This document shows, in pieces, positions 56,582 through 64,000 of a stretch of 64,000 nucleotides of DNA. The notes below the pieces were generated by a model. It worked only from the letters and a program-made list of their open reading frames with translations, was not told the DNA's origin and did not search any database. This DNA comes from Brachypterus glaber (taxonomy: Eukaryota > Arthropoda > Insecta > Coleoptera > Kateretidae): the NCBI GenBank assembly GCA_958510825.1, contig OY294049.1:22582945-22646944 (forward strand), in the 5' to 3' direction. Position 1 is the stretch's first letter. Each line of letters starts with the position of its first letter. The position numbers and the translations under genes were made by a program.

Positions 56582-58893
56582 ATTTAATTAAGGAATATAG
56601 CGATTTAATTTATATTGAAGGGGATGTACTAACTTATACGGGTAAAGTTAAGCACCACATTCGAACTACAGATGAAATTCCTGTTTATTCGAAAACCTAT
56701 AGATATCCCGAAATACATAGAAAAGAGGTGCGTAAACAAATAAATAGCCTTCTTAAACAAAAAATTATACGCCCCTCTTACAGTCCGTGGAGTTCTCCAA
56801 TATGGGTAGTTCCAAAAAAACCTGATGCTAGTGGGGAACCTAGATGGCGTATTGTTATCGACTATCGAAAGGTCAATGATAAAACCATAGGGGATAAATA
56901 CCCAATTCCTAATATTACCGACCTTTTGGATAAGTTGGGACGCTGTCTTTACTTCACTACATTAGATTTGGCATCCGGATTTCATCAGATAGAAATGGCA
57001 CCTCAAGATATAGAGAAAACTGCTTTTTCTACTGAAGGTGGCCACTTCGAATTTCTTAGAATGCCATTTGGCCTAAAATCGGCACCAACCACGCTCCAAC
57101 GCGCAATGGACACCCTGCTACGCGGTATACTCAATAAATTTTCCCTGGTGTTCCTGGATGACATAATAGTCTTTAGCTCCAGCTTACAGGAGCATCTGGA
57201 CCACTTGAGACAAGTCTTTCAAAGATTACGCAATGCAAATTTTAAATTACAAATTAATAAATGCGATTTTCTAAAAAGGGAGATATCTTTTCTTGGACAT
57301 ATAGTCACCCCAGAAGGCGTAAAACCAAACCCCGATAAAATAAAAGCAATTGAAAATTACCCGATCCCCAAGACTCAAAAAGAAATCAAAGCATTTTTAG
57401 GATTGCTAGGCTACTACAGAAAATTTATAAAAGACTTCGCTAAAATAACGAAAACTTTTACTAACTGTTTAAAAAAGGGTAACAAAGTTAACGTAAACGA
57501 CCCAGATTATATTAAATGTTTTAATTTGTGCAAAACATTATTGACAAATGAACCTATTTTGCAATATCCTGACTTCACTAAGCCTTTCGTTCTTAGTACT
57601 GACTCCAGTAGTTTCGCAATTGTTTCGGTCCTTTCGCAGCAGGTAGCTGGAAAAGATCTGCCAATAGCTTACGCCAGCAGAACTCTCAATGTTGCAGAGA
57701 CTAAATACAGCACAATCCAAAGGGAACTTTTGGCTGTAGTTTGGGCCGTGAAATACTTTCGCCCCTATCTGTATGGCAGACGCTTTAAAATTTTGACAGA
57801 TCATAAACCACTCCAATGGCTCTTTTCTCTAAAAGAACCGGACTCAAAACTCACAAGATGGCGCTTAAAACTTGAAGAATACGACTATGAAGTCAGCTAC
57901 AAAAAAGGTTCATTAAACACAAATGCAGACGCACTTAGCAGAGTTGAAATTAATAATTTAGAGTCATACTCCCAAATTATAGAGCAACACCCAGTCATTA
58001 GTAAAATAATTATAAATAACATGTCTGTCGAAAACCCAAATGTTACAACTTTGCAAGATAACCTATTTAACTGTAACGAAAATATTTCACTAGCACACTG
58101 TGTTTCAGAATGCCTAACGATGAGTAAAGGCATAGCCCTAGATTTTAGGAAAAAGTTTAATCATATTAATACGCTAAAAACCCAAAATAAAAAAATAGGA
58201 GAGGTGGCTTATCTAAGATACCCCAAAAGAAATATTTATTATCTTATTACTAAGGGCACTTTTAGGGATAAACCCACCTATACCTCCGTTATTGTAGCAC
58301 TAATAAGTCTGAAAAAACTTTGTCTAGATTTTAATGATAACATTATAGCAATGCCTAAAATAGCATCCGGTCTTGACAAACTAGACTGGAACATAGTATT
58401 TAATTTAATAAAATTAATTTTTAAAAATTCTGAAATTAAAATTTTAATCTACGACACTGACATTTCAAAAACTCATAAAATAGCTAACACCTTAGACAAA
58501 CTGTCTAGCGTAGAAATAAACGTAACAAACGATAACGCCCTAGAGAATTACATGGAAAAATTTTATCAGAAACTAAATAACGAAAACAAAGATAAGGATC
58601 ATATTACCGCAGATAATATGTCTCTTATAGTTGAACCCGGTGACCATGAAAATACGAATAATGACCTTATAGACTTTGGAGAACCAGACAATACCGACTT
58701 AAATACAGTACATTCAAATCAAGCGGAACACCCCATAATTAATATTCCCATAATAACTTGCCCTGTAAACTATGGCAAACACCAAGTTGTTGTATCACAA
58801 GTGGAAATGGCACCAATAGAACCCTTTATAATTTCCCTATACAAAACCAAACAAAGAATGTTTGTGCAAATATCAAAAATAATTTTGAAATGA
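56582..58893 (+). pseudogene. pol: Errantivirus Pol: reverse transcriptase, RNase H and TARG1-like macro domain
   Basis: Continuous open frame; the first ATG at 56728 gives 721 residues, but in-frame pol homology begins near 56582. In ATG numbering, reverse transcriptase is at about 10-200 (RIVIDYRKVN, LDLASGFHQI, active site FLDDIIVF). RNase H is at about 285-400 (LSTDSSSFAIVSVL, TDHKPLQWL, NADALSR). Residues 439-578 form a macro domain of the TARG1/OARD1 type (NLFNC, SLAHCVSE, KGIALDFRKKF, GEVAYL, YYLITKG, KPTY, MPKIASGLDKLDW). The last 140 residues are a charged linker. The frame ends just before the integrase zinc finger, which lies in another frame. The block itself is open throughout, but upstream and downstream breaks mean a full Pol is not made. 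Confidence 0.88.
58042..58461 (+). other. Macro domain (TARG1/OARD1-type) within pol
   Basis: The family binds ADP-ribose, and TARG1 removes ADP-ribose from glutamate. The segment shows the family's ordered blocks: NLFNC, then LAHCVSE and the phosphate-loop region TMSKGIALDF, then GEVAYL and IYYLITK, KPTY, and the second loop MPKIASGLDKLDW. The Lys of YYLITK is codon 58252-58254 (residue 509) and the Asp of SGLD is codon 58375-58377 (residue 550), 41 apart. That matches the catalytic Lys84 and Asp125 of human TARG1. Activity is inferred from these residues only. Confidence 0.85.
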
Positions 58894-58906
58894 CATAATT
58901 AAAATA

Positions 58907-59359
58907 ATGAAAGAATTTTTTGTACCAAATATTAAATATTACGTTTATTTCGAAGACCCAATTTATGAGCAATTTAGCACAGTCCTACAAACTCATTTTA
59001 AAAATTCTCAAATTAACCTAGTTAGGTGTACGAAATTTTTAATTGACGTACAGGACGACATAGAAATAGTTCAATTTATCAAAGATTACCACGAAGGGAA
59101 AACAAATCATAGGGGACTTGATGAAACCGAAAATCGTATAAAAGAAGTATACTATTGGCCTAATCAACGAAGGTCGATACAAACTTACATAAATAATTGC
59201 GATGTTTGTCAAATCACCAAATATGATAGAAACCCTCTTAATCTAAAATTTAATATTACCCCCACAGCTGTTAAACCCTTTCAAACCTTGCATATAGACA
59301 GCATAAGCCTTGAAAAAACTAAATTTCTAACCATAATTGATGCGTTTAGTAAATATTGA
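58907..59359 (+). pseudogene. pol: Errantivirus Pol, integrase N-terminal part
   Basis: 150 codons. An HHCC zinc-binding domain runs from HEGKTNHRG through NNCDVCQ (about residues 62-103), then the start of the catalytic core with the first acidic residue in LHIDSISLEKTKFLTIIDAF. The frame ends at a stop at 59357-59359, within the core. The reading continues in a third frame, so a second break lies near 59340-59359. Confidence 0.82.
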
Positions 59360-60131
59360 GGTGGCTAACAATTTAGTTAAATTTTTCACACACCATACAA
59401 TCCCTGAACAAATTGTCTCGGATAATGGCGGTTCTTTTACCGGTGGTCTCGTCAGAGAACTTCTAGAGCTCCATAAAATAAAATTACACTTTATAAGTTC
59501 TCAACACCCCGACTCGAATTCAAATCTTGAACGTTTTCACTCCACCCTAATAGAGCATATCAGATTATTTAACAATCAAAAGGAATTTAAAAATGAACCT
59601 GTAGAAATTAAGGTAAATTACGCAATTTTAGCATACAACAATACGATACACAGTTCAACAAAATTAAAACCCTCAGAAATTTTGACAGGTCATTTAGAAA
59701 CAAATTCCCCTTTTAGTTTAGAATTAGATAAACAAATTATGAATAATTATATTTTAAGTCACAAAGAAAAAGTTAAGTTACTATACCAAAAAATTAATGA
59801 AGGACTTCAAAAATCTAAAGAAAAAGTTATTAATAAGTGTAACGAAAACAGGGAAGATTTGCCCCAAATCCCTGACAAAGTTTTTGTTAAAAATAAGCAA
59901 AAACAAAGTAAAACAAAAAATAAATATAAACCAGAAAAAATTAGAAGTCTTGACCCTGATCTTAAAACGGCCAAAATTACCCCAACCCACCACAATACTG
60001 TAGAAAAAATTCACCTCTCAAATATTAAAAGACCTAGGAAAAAACCCTATAACTTTAGAAATTTGACGGACGAAAAAACTAATAATGAACCCATTCCAGG
60101 TCCTTCGCATCTGGATGGACAGCCGACATAA
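59337..60131 (+). pseudogene. pol: Errantivirus Pol, integrase core and C-terminus
   Basis: The core resumes with the second Asp in IVSDNGGSF and the Glu in SNLERFHSTL, completing the DD(35)E set in the DNA though not in one frame. The C-terminal part is basic. The ATG at 59337 overlaps the previous frame and is not a natural start. The stop is at 60129-60131, followed closely by env. Confidence 0.82.
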
Positions 60132-60800
60132 AGAATATCACCCAAAACTTGGGAATACTCCCCGTCAACCTTGGCCCTGCAAAACTACAACGTACGGAAC
60201 ACACCCTTGTACACTTTTATGACCTTAAACCCCTGTATGACCAATTCGAAAATTTAAACGTAGAGTATAGTAAACTTAGTACAGTAACTTTAAATAAAAC
60301 CTTATATAACTTCGAGTTAGAAAATTATAATAAAATAATTATTTTCACTAAGGATAAAATTAGAGAAAAATTTAGTCACATAAGCTTAGAATATAAAAAT
60401 AGTTTTAAGAGAGATAGAAGAGGTTTAATAAACGGCCTCGGCAGTGTTATACGATCAGTCACAGGAAATTTAGATAACGATTTCGGAGAAAAAATAAGTC
60501 GTATTTTAGCTCACATAAAAAATAATCAAATAAATTTTCAAACCCAATTAAATAATGAATATTCAATTAACCAAAATATTATCAAAAATTTTAACAATAC
60601 AATTTTAGATATTCAGTATAATGAAAATTTGCTGAAAAAGAAAATTTTGCAACTTAATGAGTTCCTAACTGAAAAAGTCCAAAATGAATTATTTGTTCTT
60701 TTTTCACAAGAGTTACATAATCAAATTTTAATAGTTTATAACTCAATTTTAGATATTTTAGTAGATATTGAAAACTCGCTAACTTTTTGCAAGATGGGTT
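60125..60800 (+). CDS. env: Errantivirus Env, baculovirus-F-like fusion protein, cut by assembly gap
   Basis: The frame opens upstream of 60149 (in frame from about 60125) and runs to the N gap at 60801. It carries a furin-like site KRDRR followed by GLINGLGSVIRSVTGNLD, the conserved cleavage and fusion-peptide region shared by errantivirus Env and baculovirus F proteins. A heptad-like helical region follows. No ATG is evident at the start, which fits expression from a spliced RNA. The transmembrane end is missing in the gap. Described only. Confidence 0.85.
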
Positions 60801-61000
60801 NNNNNNNNNNNNNNNNNNNNNNNNNNNNNNNNNNNNNNNNNNNNNNNNNNNNNNNNNNNNNNNNNNNNNNNNNNNNNNNNNNNNNNNNNNNNNNNNNNNN
60901 NNNNNNNNNNNNNNNNNNNNNNNNNNNNNNNNNNNNNNNNNNNNNNNNNNNNNNNNNNNNNNNNNNNNNNNNNNNNNNNNNNNNNNNNNNNNNNNNNNNN
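60801..61000. other. Assembly gap (200 N)
   Basis: Two hundred N, a round number and so probably of unknown true length. It hides the end of env, the 3' LTR, and the sequence just before or at the start of the Mgat1 exon. Confidence 0.99.
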
Positions 61001-62496
61001 TAAACAAACAGATATTACAACTTGAACGAGGTATATCTGAACAATTTAAGAAAAATAATGCTATTATTAATGAGGCTCAACAATATTTAGAAATTAAAAA
61101 GAAATCTCCTAATGATAGACAAAAAGAACTGCAAGATACAAAGATCCCTGTGTTGGTTTTTGCATGCAATCGAGTTAGTATAACTCGATGTTTAGACGGG
61201 CTTATAAAGATTAGGCCAGATCCTGATAAATTTCCCATAATTGTTTCACAGGTAACTTTTAGCTTGTATATTTATTATGTAGTACAATTTTATGGCTTAG
61301 CTCCAGACATTGGAGCAATGGGTTAACTGCTGACAAAATTTTTTACAGCTTTAAGAGGAAATCTTCAAAGATTTCATCCATGGACGAAATCTTTGGAGAT
61401 TTTCTCCTGCAGATTACCTTGAGTTTATAAGATTTCCTCCAGATTACCTCCAATTTGTACCGGAATTTCTCTGCGGTTTACCCCTCCCATTGGAGCTTTA
61501 TCAGATTTTATTAGAGGTGAAAAAGATACTTTGATGTGCCTTTACCAAAAATTCAAAATGCCACCATAAATATAAAGGGGACATTGGAGTCATGGCCCTT
61601 TCTACCTATTCTCAACTTATTAACAATAAAATTTATAAAGGGTTCACTATGGTCTGTTTTTTCAAGCAAGATAGTATATTAAAAATATTTTTACAACAGG
61701 TTTGAATAGTATATGTTTGTGTATAGAATATGTTTTATAAAATAAACTATGCAGTATATTCACACATCCAATATTCGAATCTGTTTTGAAAATATTCACT
61801 GTGCAATTTTTAATTTACTCTCTTGCGTGAAGAAACAGACCATAGAATTTTTTTATAAATATATCTGTGACTTGGTTCTAAAAGGGCCAATGTCACTTTG
61901 TCAATAGCAGCGTTTTCACATCAATTCTGATGTAATATTTTGAAAATGCTGCTATTGACAAAGCCACAGATATGTATATACAATATATACATGGGTCGAA
62001 CTCCCTCAGGGTTCGTTTTTGGACCTATGTTCCTATAGTGTTTTTTCGTGTTTTTTATGTAGAATCATCTTCTTTAATATCTGACATAAGACTGCAAACA
62101 TTGTGTATACAAAAAAAAAGAAAAAAATTGTTGAATGCGCCCAACATTTTCTGATTACCGTTCCTATACCTTGACTCTAGATACACCCCTGAGTACCATT
62201 AATCTGTTTTTTATGAGATTGTTTTATTTTTTTTTTGTAAATGTAATTTTTTGTTTTCTTTTTTTTTATTCATTATTTTTAACTATTTAAGGACTGTGCT
62301 GATGAGCCAACAACGGAAGTAATAAGAAAATATGGATCGCAAGTCTCTCTTATACAACAACCTGATCAGTCTGACATACAAGTACCTGCCAGAGAAAAAA
62401 AGTTTAAGGGCTATTTTAAAATAGCTCGCCATTATGGTTGGGCCCTAAACCAAATGTTTTTTAATTTTAATTTTACCACTGTTATTATAGTTGAAG
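61001..62496 (+). CDS. Mgat1: Alpha-1,3-mannosyl-glycoprotein 2-beta-N-acetylglucosaminyltransferase (GnT-I), partial, two exons
   Basis: Exon A runs from the gap to 61251 (donor GTAACT at 61252). Exon B is 62292-62496 (acceptor TTTAAG, donor GTAAGA at 62497). The join is in frame. GnT-I is a Golgi type II membrane enzyme that transfers GlcNAc to Man5GlcNAc2 and so opens hybrid and complex N-glycan synthesis. Recognised blocks are IPVLVFACNRVSITRCLDGL and DKFPIIVSQ, then DCADEPTTEVIRKYG and KFKGYFKIARHYGWALNQMF with FTTVIIVE. The next residues in the family, the metal-binding EDD, would be in the next exon, for which exon B ends with the expected single base G. The residues before IPVLVF form a stem-like coiled segment. 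The N-terminal anchor and most of the catalytic domain are outside the window. Confidence 0.93.
61252..62291. other. Mgat1 intron with small repeats
   Basis: Contains the hairpin at 61861-61973 and, at 61995-62065, CTCAGGGTTCGTTTTTGGAC with GTAGAATCATC, related to the TACAGGG-ended element. No coding sequence. Confidence 0.7.
61861..61973. mobile_element. 113 bp hairpin MITE
   Basis: ATATCTGTG with CACTTTGTCAATAGCAGCG on the left pairs with GCTGCTATTGACAAAG and CACAGATAT on the right. The core shares TAATATTTTGAAAATGCTGC with 26510-26641. Confidence 0.7.
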
Positions 62497-62773
62497 GTAA
62501 GACAATGTACTAGGGATTGACCGATAGGGATTTTTTTGCCCATACCGATATGGACATTGTCGATATATTTATCGGCATATTAAATATGAATAAAACAATG
62601 AATAAAAAAATGGTGGTCAGTTCTATAGATATAATAACTACATTACCTTTTTATTTCAAATTAATCAGATATTTGACAGTTTACACAATATGTTTGAAAA
62701 TGAGTATCCTAGAGTTTTTCAGGTTGCTAAAACCAAATCCGATGTTAAAAGTTAAAAATTTAAAATAGCGCAT

Positions 62774-63025
62774 CCAAAATGGCGTCGAATTTTTTAAAAT
62801 TTTAATTTTTTGCCCAATAAGTGATCAAGTATTTTTGAGGTCGCTGAAACCGAATTCTGTGTTAAATATTAAAAGAGTAATATTTATTATATTAATCCAC
62901 ATCGAGAGAGCTTTTTTTTTCGTAATATTTTTAACATCAAATTCGGTTTCAGCGACCTCAAAAATACTTGATCTCTAGCTTTCAGCAAAAAAAATTAAAT
63001 TTTAAAAATTTTGACGCCATATTGG
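62774..63025. repeat. 250 bp imperfect hairpin
   Basis: CCAAAATGGCGTC pairs with GACGCCATATTGG at the far side. Inside, GATCAAGTATTTTTGAGGTC and GCTGAAACCGAATT pair with AATTCGGTTTCAGC and GACCTCAAAAATACTTGATC. Arms are about 100 bases. Located in the Mgat1 intron after exon B. Confidence 0.8.
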
Positions 63026-63162
63026 ACCCACCACTTTGATTTTTGAACATCGGTGTCACAAATCGACCAAAAACCAAAGATATATTAAATTGCACAATTT
63101 GGCAACAGCGCGAAAGACCGAGTTGAATTTGGGACGTAGACGCTAGTAACGTTATTTACATC

Positions 63163-63255
63163 GTTTGGGAACGTTCAAGTATTACGTAACGCAAATTTTG
63201 ATCATTTTGGACCCCCCCCCCCTGTAACGCAATTTTCCTATACCATTAACATGGA
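63163..63255. repeat. Fragment related to the 499 bp MITE
   Basis: GGGAACGTTCAAGTATTACG then TAACGCAAATTTTGATCATT resembles the end of the element at 23194-23692 and, inverted, the piece at 23721-23762. A C run of about 12 follows. Confidence 0.6.
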
Positions 63256-63850
63256 CGTAACACTCCAAAATGACCCACCCCCTGACTTAATTTTTTTAAA
63301 TGGAATTGATGATACAAAAATACTATTTCATTAAAAGAAATTAAGTCAGATGTTACCCACACTAGGAGGACCATCCTGTATATTTTAAAATATTTTTAAA
63401 ATGTGCCTTTTTTAAGACCATACAACTTTTTCCTTTAAAGTTTTTCTCTAAAGTGGATACTTTACTATATATCGACCGACTCGGCTTCGTTGAGACACCC
63501 TGTATATAACTTTAACCACTCTTCCCCTTTTTAAAAATAATTTCTTATTTGTAAAGACGCGTTCTCAGAGCTTCCTCCCAATTGTTTTTCATGCTGCCGA
63601 TTTTGAAAGATGAAGTTAAAAATATTCAACTTCGCCGCTGCTGCTGGCTTTTTGAGGTTAGATCTATCGTGTCATGTGATTTTGTCTTTTTCAAGAAGAA
63701 AATTTTATAGAAATAGGTAGATTTAAATGTAAAATTACTCGCTACGTGGATTTATTTACAATTTTATTCGTTTTAAACAAAATATTTGGGTAGATTCTGT
63801 TCGCAAAAGTGACGTCAAATTCTTTTCTGGGGCTGCACACAGGTCTAAGA
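63256..63850. other. Mgat1 intron, nothing recognised
   Basis: No exon with the expected metal-binding block of Mgat1 was found up to the window end. Confidence 0.5.
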
Positions 63851-63924
63851 TAGGGACCCTAAATAAAGTGACATTTAACTTCACACTTGTGTGAAGTTTA
63901 ATGTCATTATATATAGGGTCCCTA
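63851..63924. repeat. 74 bp hairpin
   Basis: TAGGGACCCTA with AACTTCACAC pairs with GTGTGAAGTTT and TAGGGTCCCTA, with ATGTCA/TGACAT also mirrored. A short palindromic element. Confidence 0.75.
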
Positions 63925-64000
63925 GTCTAAGATGGTAATCTAGAGAGACAAAAGTATACGACCAAGAATATTACAAAGTAATTTGCGCCAAACCAAAAAA

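Overview
The window is AT-rich, repeat-dense animal genomic DNA, almost certainly from an insect. The evidence is intron-containing genes with GT-AG introns, a 17.6/297-like errantivirus with a baculovirus-F-like env, I-clade and other LINEs, tRNA-derived SINEs, and many short inverted-repeat elements. The exact order cannot be read from the sequence; a beetle is plausible but not shown. No prokaryotic gene or CRISPR array is present. Host genes, left to right: (1) a NEPRO-like nucleolar protein (+, 8653-12766, one 55-base intron), unusually long, with acidic Leu-Phe repeats and a Lys-rich tail. (2) SNRNP35, the U11/U12-35K protein of the minor spliceosome (+, 14060-14685). (3) A PWWP plus integrase-binding-domain chromatin reader of the LEDGF/HRP2/JASPer type (-, 27752-16933), assembled here from ten coding exons into 590 codons. 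(4) The last four exons of a cell-surface receptor (-, 53730-48894) with one transmembrane helix and ITIM-like tyrosine motifs. (5) Two internal exons of Mgat1, N-acetylglucosaminyltransferase I (+, 61001-62496), which continues beyond the window. Each reconstruction rests on splice sites that keep the frame. Mobile DNA fills most of the rest. An I-clade LINE (about 2443-7650, -) keeps an open ORF1 but has a broken ORF2. A 5'-truncated LINE (24939-26121) sits exactly on a splice donor of the PWWP gene, and its target-site duplication re-creates that donor. A fold-back element with satellite-like arms lies at about 35.1-39.2 kb, next to a 1.56 kb tandem duplication. There are many MITE families: a 135 bp TTA-target family in three copies, a GCGCCTA family at two gene promoters, and others. 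Most striking is the errantivirus at about 54.2-60.8 kb, cut by an assembly gap at 60801-61000. Between RNase H and integrase its pol frame encodes a complete-looking macro domain of the TARG1/OARD1 (ADP-ribose-glutamate hydrolase) type, with the family's catalytic Lys and Asp present at the same 41-residue spacing. This is the best candidate in the window for an undescribed system: a retroelement that carries its own ADP-ribosylation eraser.
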